Shown here: positions 26,386 to 38,294 of the stretch, one piece after another
How the letters are laid out: every line of letters starts with the position of its first letter
How positions within the stretch are numbered: the stretch's first letter is position 1
Assembly: GCA_002070115.1 (NCBI GenBank)
Contig: MWCO01000032.1
Span: 1-59,666 of the forward strand
Direction: 5' to 3'
Length of the DNA stretch: 59,666 nt
Origin: Deltaproteobacteria bacterium ADurb.Bin207
GTDB lineage: Bacteria > Myxococcota_A > Polyangia > Polyangiales > Polyangiaceae
The notes under the pieces: generated by a model
Databases searched by the model: none
The model's input: only the letters and a program-made list of their open reading frames with translations
Told to the model about the DNA's origin: nothing
Translations under genes and position numbers: made by a program

Positions 26386-27051
26386 ATGAACCATCCCCTT
26401 CGTCTCGTCATAGCAACGAAAAACCCCGACAAGGTGGCCGAATTCGAATCCCTTCTTGCCGGACTCGATCTCGATTTGGTTACCGCGCAGGCTTGTGGTG
26501 TTCCTGACGTTGAGGAAACGGGAGAAACCCTCGCCGAAAATGCTGCCCTCAAAGCGGAAGCTTCTTTTCGTGCGACCGGTGAGATCTCCCTGGCGGATGA
26601 TACGGGTCTGTGTGTGCGAGCCTTGGGAGGCGAACCAGGCGTTCGAAGCGCACGATTTGCCGGGCCAGGAGCCAGCTACGAACAGAATCGTAACCTGCTG
26701 CTAGAAAAAATGCGCGGTCTCCCCATGTCGGAACGAGACGCCATATTCGTGACCTGTCTGGCCATCGTCGTACCCTCCCGCTTCGCCGACAACGTGTCCA
26801 CTCGTCGACAGATCCTTCGCGATAACGGACAGACCGGGTCCTTGCATTGGGTCGAGGGAAGAGCCAAAGGTCAAATTCTTGAAGCTCCCACAGGCTCTGG
26901 AACCTTCGGTTACGATCCGATTTTCTATGTCCCAGATCTCGGAAAAACGTTCGCAGAGCTGTCCCGAGAGGAAAAAAACGCTGTGAGTCATCGTGGGCGC
27001 GCCTATCGCGCTTTGCGCGAACATCTGAAAAGCGTGCTGCAACGAGTCTGA
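26386..27051 (+). CDS. rdgB: RdgB/HAM1 XTP/dITP diphosphatase
   Basis: This 221-residue enzyme removes non-canonical purine nucleotides (dITP, XTP) by hydrolysis to the monophosphate and diphosphate. Family motifs are clear: IATKNPDKVAEFE at the start, SLADDTGLCV with the catalytic acids, GGEPGVRSARFAG, GTFGYDPIF and the closing VSHRGRA. The start is ATG 26386; the same frame is open to 26329, but that stretch overlaps the upstream gene and has no ribosome site. Confidence 0.96.
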   Translation: MNHPLRLVIATKNPDKVAEFESLLAGLDLDLVTAQACGVPDVEETGETLAENAALKAEASFRATGEISLADDTGLCVRALGGEPGVRSARFAGPGASYEQNRNLLLEKMRGLPMSERDAIFVTCLAIVVPSRFADNVSTRRQILRDNGQTGSLHWVEGRAKGQILEAPTGSGTFGYDPIFYVPDLGKTFAELSREEKNAVSHRGRAYRALREHLKSVLQRV

Positions 27052-27102
27052 AGCGAAATCCACAGTCCATCCCGGGAGCGCCAACCACGACCCCGATTTC
27101 TT

Positions 27103-28185
27103 TCAGTCCCTATCATCCTCGTCTGAAACGTCTTCGTCCGAGTCGTCTTCGTCCGAGTCGTCGTCGTCCGAGTCGTCTTCGTCCGAGTCGTCTTCGTCCG
27201 AGTCGTCTTCGTCCGAGTCGTCTTCGTCTGAAACGTGTGGGTCTGTTCCCATTGGGTCAGGCTCTTGAGCGGAGTGGCTGGTGTTGCTCTCGTGACCAAT
27301 CTGGCTCAAATGTTCGTCGGCGACCAGCTCATCACCGGACTCCGTGGGATTGGTCCATACGGCCTCGCCGAAGTCGAGTTGCTCGGGCGGTTCTTCCCCC
27401 AACGCCTTTTCGAAAGCTCGTTTGGAGTCGTCCGTGAGTTCCGTAAACTCGCGTAAAGATGGAAGATCTTTGAGACTCCTGAGATTGAAAAACGACAAAA
27501 ACGTGCTGGTCGTGCCATAGATCAAGGGCCGACCTGGTTCATCGCGTTTGCCAAGGATACGCACCAAGCCGCGATCCAAGAGCATTTTCAGGACAGGTCC
27601 GGAATCCACGCCGCGCACATCGTCGATTTCAGGTCGCGTCAACGGTTGGCGATAGGCCACGATGGCGAGCGTCTCGAGCTGGGCCCGTGTCAATTTCACG
27701 GGACGCTGTGCTGTGACATCGCGAACGAAGGGAGCATAAGCGGAAGCGGTTCGAAACGCGAATCCCCCGGCGACCTCCACCAATCGGATACCGCGCGACA
27801 GGTATTCCTCTTGCAACTCACGGAGCAATTCCATGACGAGTTTCCGGTCCGCTTTGGCCGTTTTGGCGATTTCCGGGGCAGGGAGTGGAGCATCACTCGC
27901 GAAAACGAGTGCTTCGATCAAGCCTTTGAGATGAGAACGCACCACGTCGTCCTCGACATCGGCTGGGGGATAATTCCGCTCCGATGTTGGCTCCGCGTCT
28001 GCCTCATCCGATCGCATGACGGAAGCCGAACGTTGCGGCGGCTGGGAGTCCGGCATGTCGAAGGGGGGAGGCTCGTTTTCGTGCGAATCCAATATCGGCG
28101 CCTCTCTCTCGTCCTTGGGAGGTGTCGAGGAAACGTCGGAGACTCCCCCGCTGGAGCCGATGGGAGGATGCGTGGGATCGCTCAT
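27103..28185 (-). CDS. scpB: ScpB, condensin subunit, with acidic repeat tail
   Basis: ScpB is 360 residues, against about 180-200 in most bacteria. The paired winged-helix core spans roughly residues 83-250, including LIEALVFASDAPL, LARAQLETLAIVAYRQ-type wording near residue 165, and RGLVRILGKRDEPGRP. It works with SMC and ScpA in chromosome organisation. Two additions stand out: an 80-residue Pro/Ser/acidic N-terminus and a C-terminal tail of repeated DSDEDD units. The start codon overlaps the scpA stop (ATGA), so both are coupled. The opposite strand over the tail shows no better gene. Confidence 0.94.
   Translation of the reverse strand: MSDPTHPPIGSSGGVSDVSSTPPKDEREAPILDSHENEPPPFDMPDSQPPQRSASVMRSDEADAEPTSERNYPPADVEDDVVRSHLKGLIEALVFASDAPLPAPEIAKTAKADRKLVMELLRELQEEYLSRGIRLVEVAGGFAFRTASAYAPFVRDVTAQRPVKLTRAQLETLAIVAYRQPLTRPEIDDVRGVDSGPVLKMLLDRGLVRILGKRDEPGRPLIYGTTSTFLSFFNLRSLKDLPSLREFTELTDDSKRAFEKALGEEPPEQLDFGEAVWTNPTESGDELVADEHLSQIGHESNTSHSAQEPDPMGTDPHVSDEDDSDEDDSDEDDSDEDDSDDDDSDEDDSDEDVSDEDDRD
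27122..27235 (-). repeat. 15-bp tandem repeats encoding the ScpB acidic tail
   Basis: About seven copies of a 15-bp unit (TCGTCTTCGTCCGAG on the plus strand) encode five-residue Asp/Ser/Glu units. Low-complexity repeats like this can change length through replication slippage in steps that keep the frame. Confidence 0.85.
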
Positions 28186-28943
28186 GCCTCGTTGTCGTTG
28201 GACGGTCCAACGCCCGACTTTTGCTCCTGTTGCTCGGAGACTGCAAGCGTTACGTGAAGAGGGGCAAGCGGGTGGCTTTGCTGCAATCGAGTCATGCGAA
28301 GACGTGTCATTTCGAGCAACGCAAGAAAAGTGATGATAAGTTCGCTGGTTCCCATCCGATCGGGAAGAAGGTCGTCAATCGTGCATGGCCCTCGAGTCCG
28401 AAGAAGCTCAGACAATTCACCGATGCGCTCGGTGATGCTGATGCGTTCCAGATCGATTTCGTGATCGATACGGATTTTTCGTCGCTCTGCGATGCGCTGA
28501 AAAGCATCGATCAGAGCAAAAACGCCAACTGGTGCCAGGGGAGCTGGTCCACCATCTCTGGGCTCCATCTCTCCACGTCCAAAAACATCCGCGCCAAACA
28601 ACGCACGATCCCCCAAATCCACCGCTGCCGCTTTGTATTTCTGATACTCCAACAAGCGTCGCACCAACTCCGCCCGAGGGTCTTCCTGTTCCTCTTCCAA
28701 CACATCGTCTTGCCCCGGTGGAGGAGAAGGTAACAACATCTTGGACTTGATATGCGCCAAGGTGGCCGCCATGACGAGATACTCGCTAGCGACGTCGATC
28801 GACCATGCTTTCAACTGAGACAGGTACTCGAGGTACTTGTCGGTGATGAAGGCGATGGGGATATCGAGGATGTCGAGTTCATGTTTGGTGATGAGATGAA
28901 GCAGAAGATCCAATGGCCCTTCGAACTGCGGAAGCTCGACCAT
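28182..28943 (-). CDS. scpA: ScpA, kleisin subunit of SMC condensin
   Basis: The start at 28943 gives 253 residues and begins with the kleisin N-terminal signature LPQFEGPLDLLLHLI. A central region rich in Glu is followed by the C-terminal winged-helix part (ITFLALLEMTRLRM). ScpA bridges SMC heads with ScpB. The same frame is open upstream to 29597, but that stretch overlaps the site-2 protease gene and is not ScpA-like. It overlaps scpB by four bases and follows the protease gene by 59 bases. Confidence 0.94.
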   Translation of the reverse strand: MVELPQFEGPLDLLLHLITKHELDILDIPIAFITDKYLEYLSQLKAWSIDVASEYLVMAATLAHIKSKMLLPSPPPGQDDVLEEEQEDPRAELVRRLLEYQKYKAAAVDLGDRALFGADVFGRGEMEPRDGGPAPLAPVGVFALIDAFQRIAERRKIRIDHEIDLERISITERIGELSELLRTRGPCTIDDLLPDRMGTSELIITFLALLEMTRLRMTRLQQSHPLAPLHVTLAVSEQQEQKSGVGPSNDNEA

Positions 28944-29002
28944 GCAGGTCGAATCTTGCGCAAATCCGGAAGGTAAGGAACGCTGCGGCGAATCCGCCTC
29001 AG

Positions 29003-29695
29003 TCACGCAACCCCCCACAACTGTGTGCTGAATACGGTTTGAAGCAACCGCACCGTCAACATCACCGGTTGAACGAGCAACGTTTCTCGCAAAAACGGAA
29101 TATTGATCACGACCAATAGTAAGATGAACGAATAGGGAGATACGTGGGTGACAAACCCATCCATGGAACGAGGCAAAAGCCGCGAACCATCCAGAGGGGG
29201 AAGGGGAAGCAAATTGAAGATGAACAGGCCGATGTTGAGGATGAACATGGCTTGCAGCAGCTTGGCCAATCCCGTAGGACGGTCTCCCATCAGCCATTCG
29301 GGCGCGACTCGAATCAGAAGTGCAGCCAGTCCGATCGAAGCCACCGCCATCATGAGATTGGATAACGGTCCCGCTACTGCCGTCAGTATCATGCCTACAC
29401 GCATCGTGACCTTTCGGTTGAATCGAACCGGTCGTACAGGAACGGGCTTCGCCCACCCAATCAACGCGAATCCTCCGAGAAGCACGTTGAAAGCGGGAAT
29501 CAATAGCGTCCCGAATACGTCGATATGGGCCATCGGGTTGAGCGTCAGACGACCTTCTCGTGAGGCCGTATCGTCCCCTAGCCGAAAGGCCATCCACGCA
29601 TGTGCGTATTCGTGGACACTCAGGGATAAAACCATCGGAACCAGGTAGATGACCAGATCGACGAGAAGATTTTTACTGAGAGACAGAGCGAGCAC
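29003..29695 (-). CDS. Site-2 protease-like M50 zinc metallopeptidase
   Basis: This 230-residue membrane protein has about six helices. The zinc motif HEYAH lies near residue 28-32 and the third-ligand region PLPPLDGSRLL near 163-173; GPLSNLMMA matches the conserved middle motif. The short form without a PDZ domain (compare SpoIVFB-like and rhizobial short S2P) cleaves membrane-embedded substrates. In many bacteria this gene sits just upstream of scpA-scpB, as here, without a proven functional link. Confidence 0.93.
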   Translation of the reverse strand: MLALSLSKNLLVDLVIYLVPMVLSLSVHEYAHAWMAFRLGDDTASREGRLTLNPMAHIDVFGTLLIPAFNVLLGGFALIGWAKPVPVRPVRFNRKVTMRVGMILTAVAGPLSNLMMAVASIGLAALLIRVAPEWLMGDRPTGLAKLLQAMFILNIGLFIFNLLPLPPLDGSRLLPRSMDGFVTHVSPYSFILLLVVINIPFLRETLLVQPVMLTVRLLQTVFSTQLWGVA

Positions 29696-29874
29696 GGCCG
29701 GATCACTGGCACGAGAAGGCGGGTGAGGGAAGGGGGCTCGTCTTTTTTGCGTGAGATCGGTGCGGCGTTCGTGCCATGTCGCGAAAATACGGTGGCCTCC
29801 TTGCCTCGACGTTTTCCACGGAAAATGGGGTTGTTCATCGTCTCTCCCATGCCATTTGAGGTATTCTGGACTCT

Positions 29875-31071
29875 ATGCGCGCGTCCCGTTGGATTCTTCC
29901 CTTCGCAGGCCTGGTTCTATGGAGCCTTGGTTGCAGTGACGATGACACCTCCACCGCACCCCACGCCAAGGTGGGCGATGATGCCGGGACGGATGGGAGT
30001 GTGCTTCTGCCGGAAGCCGCTCAGGAGTCCTCGGTGGTGGATGCGGGCCACGACGTTGTGGATGAACAAGACGCGTTTTTCGATGCCCCCGTGGATGTCG
30101 CTGCGGACCAAGAAGAAGATGCCCCCATCGTTGTTCCGAAACCAACTCCCGCCGATATCGACTTCAAGGCTCTTCAACCAATTCCTTCAGGTGAATTCCT
30201 GCTGTTCAACGACTGGAATCCATCACCGAACATGGTGCGAGCGATATCCCTGGACGGACAGTCCGTAGTGGACGTCTTTCGCGCGTTTCGAATCTGGAGT
30301 CTAGGTGTGTCTCACGATTCCAAACGCATCGCGTTCGCTTGTGGAGACCCTAAACAAGCCGAACACTACGATATCACCCTCGGCGATGCCATCCAGCATA
30401 CGTGGATCTACGACGTTGCTTCTCAATCCGCCGAAGTGTTGGCCTTCGGCAACCTCAACGACGAATGCCATACCTTCGGCCCCGATGACCACAACCTCTA
30501 TGTATGCCGTCGCTACGATTTTTCTAAGACCGGCTCCTTCAAAGGATGGCGGATCGGACGTATCGATTTATCCAGTCGGGTTTTTGAATTCCTTACACCG
30601 GAAATGGATTCCGTATTCGCCCTGCACCCCCAGCCCACACCGGATGAAACCGAAATGCTGTACGGGATGATCGATATTCCGTCATCGCCTCCCGCTGGGG
30701 TTCGGAGCATCAAGAAACTGCATTTTGCGACGGAGACGTTTTCGTTCGTGAGAACCGATGCCGACACTCCCGTGTTATCCCCGGATGGCAAGCGATATCT
30801 ATACCGGAATTTCCTGCAAAAACGCACGTTATGGGCCTCATCCCTCGACGCCACGAACGAGGTTCAGGTGGTAGCGGCGGAGGTAACGAAACCCGTGTGG
30901 TCACCGGATGGGTCGCGGGTTGCCTATTTGGTACGCGACGATGCGCACAATTGTGATCACATCGAGATGGTGGCTTCGGACGGTTCCCAGGCATCCGCGC
31001 CGACTCGCCTTCGAGACTGCTCGACTTCCGGGGAGTTCATTACAAATATCGCTTGGATTTCAATACCTTAG
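29875..31071 (+). CDS. Beta-propeller (TolB/PD40-like) lipoprotein
   Basis: The protein is 398 residues with a lipobox (LVLWSLGC, C20) and a 75-residue acidic spacer rich in Asp, Ala and Val. From about residue 100 it has repeating blade-like units (GVSHDSKRIAFAC, TPDETEMLYGM, LSPDGKRYLYRN, WSPDGSRVAYLV), the PD40/TolB pattern. These propellers usually bind proteins. The acidic spacer may hold it away from the membrane. No enzyme motif is seen. Confidence 0.85.
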   Translation: MRASRWILPFAGLVLWSLGCSDDDTSTAPHAKVGDDAGTDGSVLLPEAAQESSVVDAGHDVVDEQDAFFDAPVDVAADQEEDAPIVVPKPTPADIDFKALQPIPSGEFLLFNDWNPSPNMVRAISLDGQSVVDVFRAFRIWSLGVSHDSKRIAFACGDPKQAEHYDITLGDAIQHTWIYDVASQSAEVLAFGNLNDECHTFGPDDHNLYVCRRYDFSKTGSFKGWRIGRIDLSSRVFEFLTPEMDSVFALHPQPTPDETEMLYGMIDIPSSPPAGVRSIKKLHFATETFSFVRTDADTPVLSPDGKRYLYRNFLQKRTLWASSLDATNEVQVVAAEVTKPVWSPDGSRVAYLVRDDAHNCDHIEMVASDGSQASAPTRLRDCSTSGEFITNIAWISIP

Positions 31072-31194
31072 GTGAATTCCCCCCCGCGTGAATCGATTTT
31101 GATCATTGTGTAATTGGGACATTCAAGAAGCGGAAACCCGTATTCCCACGGATTGTGGTCGACCGCGGCTCCAGGGGTGCTATACGCGCCCACT

Positions 31195-33429
31195 ATGGTT
31201 GCACGTACCACCTTTCTATCTAGCTTGGGTTGCCTCGGCGTAGGTTTGATTTTGACGACGGCCTCGCCTGCCGGCGCTGACCCGATTCCTCGCTATCAAG
31301 CCAATGTCAAAGGTAATGTCCGCGTGTTTGGTTCCACGCTGACCTATGACTGTGGCTCAAAGGTCCTCCCACCTCCGGGAGCAACGGCCTCGTGTGCAGG
31401 ACAAAAAGAAGTTTCCGATAGCGCTGGCGATTTGTATTGGCGTGACAATCTGGCCAACGTCTCTGTCGAGCCCAAACAAGCTCGCACTTCGGCCACCTTG
31501 GATCTTCCTTCCGGTTCGGTCGTTACCTACGCGCGTCTGTATTGGTCTGCGCTCAAAGTCGGTGACCAGCCTGACAAGGATGCGGTGCTCGATTGGGTCA
31601 ATGGTTCGCCCACCACCATCGTTTCGGATCATTGTCACCCTACCATCCCGTTTCCTTTTTCCACCCATCCAGATTGGTTTTATTACCAGTGTTCGGGCGA
31701 TGCTACGGACTATGTTCGCAAGTTGGGCGCGGGCGATTTCCGTGTGACGGATGTCGATGCGATCCCCCTGGCCAACACGTTGGTTCACGTCTCCTATGCG
31801 GCGTGGACACTGGTGGTGTTTTATGAGAATCCGAAAGAAGAAGTCCGCAACCTGGCGTTATTCGATGGATTCGAGAAGATCGACCCCGAGTTCGGGCCGT
31901 CGAGCGTATCCGCTACGCTTTCGGGCATCATTGTGCCGTCTGGATTCGCCGCCGAGATGACGGCGTTCATGTATGAAGGTGATGTTCCGGAACAAGGGGA
32001 GCCTCCTCAGGATCGTTTTTTGGTCAATGGTATCCCGATGAGCAACGCGATCACTCCTGGGGAGGACTTTTTCAATTCGTCGCGCTCGTATCTCGGCTTG
32101 CCGTACTCTGGCGACGAGGATGTCCCACAATTTTCCGGTGTGCCGGGGTCCATGGCTGGCTATGACCTGCATACGGTCGATGTTCGATCCGCCATCAAAG
32201 CAGGCGATACATCTGTCGTCATTACGGCTGACTCCGATTACGACAAGTACTTGCTCGGCGGATTCGTTACCTCCATCACCAACAAGGCGCCGTATTTCGA
32301 CGTGACCAAGCAGGTGGAGGATGTGAATGGTGGCGCCGTCATGCCCGGTGATGTTCTCGAGTACACCATCAAAGCGCAGAACACCGGAAATGATACCGCC
32401 ATCAAGACCGTCATCACCGACCAACTTCAGCCCGGTATCACCTTCGTGCCTGAATCCATTCGTATCGTCAGCGGGGGAGTCGTGGGCCCCAAGACGGACA
32501 AGGCTGGCGATGATCAGGCGGAGTTCGTCAATGGTCGTGTGACGATCCGTGTCGGTGCGGGGGCGACGGCGACAGAAGGGGGGAAAGTGGCTCCCTCCGA
32601 GAAGGTGGAAGTGAAGTTTCGCGTGACGGTCACCGCAACGAAAGGCGAGATTGCCAATAGCGCCACCCTTCGGGCTAGCGGCGAGGCAGGAGGAGCGGAA
32701 GAAGAATATGAAAGCGATGGCGACCCCAACACGGTCGGAAAACAATCGACGGTCGTGGTGGTTGATGAATGCTCTTCCGATGATGATTGTTCCGGCTTGA
32801 AGCCTCATTGTGATCCGGAGACGCATACTTGCGTGGGCTGCAAAACCGACGCGGATTGTCACGATCCCGCCAATCCGGCATGTCAGCCCAGTGGTGCTTG
32901 TGGACAGTGCTCGGCCACCAATGATGTTCTTTGCACGGGAAATACTCCGGTTTGCGATACCTCCGTGGGTATTTGCGTGTTGTGTACGCCCGGGCCAAAC
33001 GGCGATGCATCGATGTGCAAAGACGACCCCAATGGTCCGGTATGCATGTCGGGAGCCAATGGTTCTCTATTCTGCGGCTGCGTGACGGATTCGGATTGCG
33101 GTTCGTACAACAGCGGGCGAGTCTGCGACACGCTCGTTCAGCATTGCATCGATGGCTGTCGGGGCGAGGGTGGCAACTCCTGTCCTACGGAGCTGGTTTG
33201 CACGTCTCACGATTCGAGCATTGGTCAATGCATCGTGGATACGGGGACCGGCGACGCTGGAGGTGCAGGCGGGGCAGGCGGCGGTGGCGTGACCGCGGCT
33301 CCCGAGGAAAGCGGTGAAGATGGCGGATGCGCCTGCTCGACCGTGGGTCATAAGAGCTGGGGCGGCGCTTTCGCCGCAGGGCTATTCGCCTTCGGTGCAG
33401 TTGCGCTTGTGCGTCGTCGACGCCGATAA
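31195..33429 (+). CDS. Secreted DUF11-domain protein with MYXO-CTERM-like anchor
   Basis: The start at ATG 31195 gives 744 residues with a Sec signal peptide ending near ADPIP. The N-terminal 350 residues form a beta-rich region with paired cysteines, resembling those next to DUF11 domains in myxobacterial surface proteins. A DUF11/isopeptide-type domain follows (APYFDVTKQVEDVNGG, then VLEYTIKAQNTGNDTA). A Cys-rich region with DxDC repeats comes next, then a Gly linker. The C-terminus has the Cys-containing motif DGGCACS, a hydrophobic helix and RRRRR, which fits the MYXO-CTERM signal thought to be processed by a myxosortase before cell-surface display. The overall form is like adventurous-motility surface proteins such as AgmC, but identity is not claimed. 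Confidence 0.82.
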   Translation: MVARTTFLSSLGCLGVGLILTTASPAGADPIPRYQANVKGNVRVFGSTLTYDCGSKVLPPPGATASCAGQKEVSDSAGDLYWRDNLANVSVEPKQARTSATLDLPSGSVVTYARLYWSALKVGDQPDKDAVLDWVNGSPTTIVSDHCHPTIPFPFSTHPDWFYYQCSGDATDYVRKLGAGDFRVTDVDAIPLANTLVHVSYAAWTLVVFYENPKEEVRNLALFDGFEKIDPEFGPSSVSATLSGIIVPSGFAAEMTAFMYEGDVPEQGEPPQDRFLVNGIPMSNAITPGEDFFNSSRSYLGLPYSGDEDVPQFSGVPGSMAGYDLHTVDVRSAIKAGDTSVVITADSDYDKYLLGGFVTSITNKAPYFDVTKQVEDVNGGAVMPGDVLEYTIKAQNTGNDTAIKTVITDQLQPGITFVPESIRIVSGGVVGPKTDKAGDDQAEFVNGRVTIRVGAGATATEGGKVAPSEKVEVKFRVTVTATKGEIANSATLRASGEAGGAEEEYESDGDPNTVGKQSTVVVVDECSSDDDCSGLKPHCDPETHTCVGCKTDADCHDPANPACQPSGACGQCSATNDVLCTGNTPVCDTSVGICVLCTPGPNGDASMCKDDPNGPVCMSGANGSLFCGCVTDSDCGSYNSGRVCDTLVQHCIDGCRGEGGNSCPTELVCTSHDSSIGQCIVDTGTGDAGGAGGAGGGGVTAAPEESGEDGGCACSTVGHKSWGGAFAAGLFAFGAVALVRRRRR

Positions 33430-33436
33430 TCGATTC

Positions 33437-35497
33437 CTATCTTTGCCATCCCACCATCATTTGTGTGTGAAGCTCCGAATGACTCGTCGTGGGTGCATGA
33501 CACGATCCAAACGTGCATACATAGCCTGTTGACACACCGTCTCGCGCCGTTTTTCCCGCGGTGAAAGGAATGAGTTGCGCGGTGGATTGCTCGGCTCCAT
33601 CGGCTCCGACCACCATCAACGACAGATGCGATGCCGCCGTTTTGCGAACCTTTCGTTCCAGGGATCGAAGTTGCTCATCGCCCTTCTCACCCGCCAACAC
33701 GATCTCATAACAGGGGCCAAGATAGAGCTGAGCTACGTCGAGCCAACCTGCCATCTCGAGTCCCGCACGTTCCATCACGCTTGTCATGGCTTCCAAGCTC
33801 GCACGCGTTCGCTCGACAAGACGCTGTTCCCCCGTAAGCATGGCAAGTCGAACCATGGCCTCGAGCATCATCGAGTTGCCCGAAGGTTCCACGGAGTCGA
33901 AGGGCTCGAAGCGACGTCCCAAAGGAGCGGTTTGATCGCTCGAGGTGAGAAAAAATCCGCCTTCCGAGCGGCTGAATCGGTCGAGGACGAATTGGACGAT
34001 GCTTTGGGCGCGCAGCACGTATTCGATGTCGTTCGAGGCTTGATGAAGATCGAGAAACGCTACGGCCATGGCCGCATAGTCATCGAGAATACCGGAATGG
34101 CCGACAATTCCATCGGTGGAGGCACGAACGATGGTGCCGTCGGATTGTCGATGGTGATTCCACAAGTGGTTGGCAGCTCGTTCCGCGGCCATGAGATAGG
34201 TCGGATCATCGAGAACGGAAGCCGCGCGAGCGAAAGCCTGGATGGCTAAGCCATTCCATGCAGTGACGAGTTTGCGATCGAGACGCGGTGCCTTTCGTTG
34301 GTTTCGATGGGAAAGGAGAGCCTTGCGCCAACGAGAAAAGCAATCCAAGACGTCTTTCTCATCCACACCATGATCTCGAGCGACTCGTGCGATGGGAGTA
34401 TTTCTCCACAGGACGTTTGCGCCTTCGAAGGTTCCGTTTTCGGTGACTCCGAAGAGAGAAGCGAGAAGGGACCCATCCCGTGGTCCCGCGATGCTGAGCA
34501 GCTCGTCGAGGGACCAGACATAATAGGCGCCTTCGGTGCCATCGCTGTCGGCGTCGAAACTGGCATAAAACGCGCCTTCTTTCCCTTGCATTTCGCGCAT
34601 GAGAAAATCGAGGGTCTCTCGGGTGATCTCGAAAAAGGGCGGGTGATCGAACACGGCACCAGCTTCGAGGTACAAGCTGGCGAGTTGCGCGTTGTCGTAG
34701 AGCATTTTCTCGAAGTGCGGCACCTGCCAGCGTTCGTCGACGCTGTAGCGATGGAAGCCGCCGGCTAGGTGATCGCGGATGCCTCCCGCGGCGATGGCAT
34801 CGAGGGTTTTTCGAACCATCTGTGCCAAAGGTTGAGCCCCCGTTTTTCGATACCGGCGCAGGATGAATCGCCAGCGAACCGGTGTGGGGAACTTCATGCT
34901 TGCGCGAAATCCTCCCCAGTGGGGATCGAAGGAGCCCTCCGCTTCCTTTGCCCCGTCGTCGAGCAATCGTGCATCGAAGGGATGAGACACAAGCTTGTCA
35001 AACCCTTGTTCGATGGCTTCTGTCCACCTTTCTGCTTGGTCGTTCAACTCCTCGCGATGATTGCGAAAAACGTCGAGGATGCGCCGCGCCAGCTCGATGA
35101 AGACATCAGGCGGAAAATATGTCCCTCCAAAAAACGGTTTCAGATCAGGAGTGAGAAAGACGGACAAGGGCCATCCTCCGCGACCCGTCATTCGTAGAAC
35201 GGATTGCATATAGGTGGCGTCGAGATCCGGTCTCTCCTCCCGATCGACTTTGATGCTGATGAAATGCTCGTTCATGAAAGAAGCCACATCGTGCTTCTCG
35301 AACACCTGCTCTTCCATCACATGACACCAATGACATGACGCGTAACCAATGGATAAAAATATTGGTTTGTCCTGCGATCGTGCGTCGTTCAGGGTCTCGT
35401 CATCCCACACGCGCCAGTGAATGGGATTGCTGGCGTGTTGTCGCAAATACAGGGAATGCTCGTCAGCGAGGCGATTTTGGGGGGAGTGACGATTCAT
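33437..35497 (-). CDS. YyaL-type thioredoxin-fold and glycosidase-like protein
   Basis: The protein is 686 residues from ATG 35497. The N-terminus is a thioredoxin-like DUF255 domain (FLSIGYASCHWCHVMEEQVF with the CHWC pair, then IKVDREERPDLDATYM). The rest is an alpha/alpha-barrel related to N-acylglucosamine epimerases. This is the same architecture as YyaL and human SPATA20. No reaction has been firmly assigned to the family. It lies convergent with the MYXO-CTERM gene, seven bases away. Confidence 0.92.
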   Translation of the reverse strand: MNRHSPQNRLADEHSLYLRQHASNPIHWRVWDDETLNDARSQDKPIFLSIGYASCHWCHVMEEQVFEKHDVASFMNEHFISIKVDREERPDLDATYMQSVLRMTGRGGWPLSVFLTPDLKPFFGGTYFPPDVFIELARRILDVFRNHREELNDQAERWTEAIEQGFDKLVSHPFDARLLDDGAKEAEGSFDPHWGGFRASMKFPTPVRWRFILRRYRKTGAQPLAQMVRKTLDAIAAGGIRDHLAGGFHRYSVDERWQVPHFEKMLYDNAQLASLYLEAGAVFDHPPFFEITRETLDFLMREMQGKEGAFYASFDADSDGTEGAYYVWSLDELLSIAGPRDGSLLASLFGVTENGTFEGANVLWRNTPIARVARDHGVDEKDVLDCFSRWRKALLSHRNQRKAPRLDRKLVTAWNGLAIQAFARAASVLDDPTYLMAAERAANHLWNHHRQSDGTIVRASTDGIVGHSGILDDYAAMAVAFLDLHQASNDIEYVLRAQSIVQFVLDRFSRSEGGFFLTSSDQTAPLGRRFEPFDSVEPSGNSMMLEAMVRLAMLTGEQRLVERTRASLEAMTSVMERAGLEMAGWLDVAQLYLGPCYEIVLAGEKGDEQLRSLERKVRKTAASHLSLMVVGADGAEQSTAQLIPFTAGKTARDGVSTGYVCTFGSCHAPTTSHSELHTQMMVGWQR

Positions 35498-36042
35498 GGA
35501 CTGTGTTTTCCAAAGGTGGTTTTGGTGTTGGATGAAAGAAGGGACAGAAGGATTGCGCGAACGGATGGCAAGTATTCGATGCGGGGAACGTCTGGACCGA
35601 TCCGGATGGTCTTCGAGCGAACAAACCGTGAAATGCACGAATAGAAGACTAACGAGGCATCTAGAGTCGACTTGGTTGACTGTCCGAAAACGGATAGCGT
35701 TCGGACTGGGGTGTGAAAAGGTGGGATGACGCGAGGCGTAATATGATGGGGGCGTCCAGCGATAGGGACCGCGAGGACGAAAACGATCGGAAGATGATTT
35801 TCCAGAACACGAACCGCGAAGCAATCTCGCGAATAACTAAATTGTTGTGTGATATTCAAGGCTTAGCGTATCGTGACAACAATGGGGTTAGCATAACCAT
35901 TGCGCCTTAGAGGCGCCTAAATATGTCAAACTACTTGAAATTTGGCCTTTTCGTTGACAGCCGGAAAGCACTCTCCTAACGGAACAACAGTCCGACGGTA
36001 TTCTCGACTCCCTAGCGAGCCCGTGGAAGGAGGAGGATCGGA
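35498..36042. other. Gene-free divergent region upstream of hppA, with two dyads
   Basis: These 545 bases separate yyaL and the pyrophosphatase gene. No gene is credible here. Two adjacent dyads stand out: GGTTA-GCA-TAACC at 35886-35898 and GCGCCT-TAG-AGGCGC at 35902-35916. A TTGACA at 35954-35959 followed 17 bases later by TAACGG is a possible, weak-10, promoter for hppA. The dyads lie 40-70 bases upstream of it, suitable for regulators. Confidence 0.45.
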
Positions 36043-38265
<2,223 letters not shown>

Positions 38266-38294
38266 TCGAATTGCTCGCTTGACTCACCTGCCCT

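Noticed and set aside
25383..26552. A 389-codon minus-strand frame opposite the vWA lipoprotein
   Set aside because: No domain, and it covers a well-supported gene and the rdgB start.
28944..29597. N-terminal extension of ScpA
   Set aside because: It overlaps the site-2 protease gene in another frame and lacks ScpA similarity; the family N-terminus begins at 28943.
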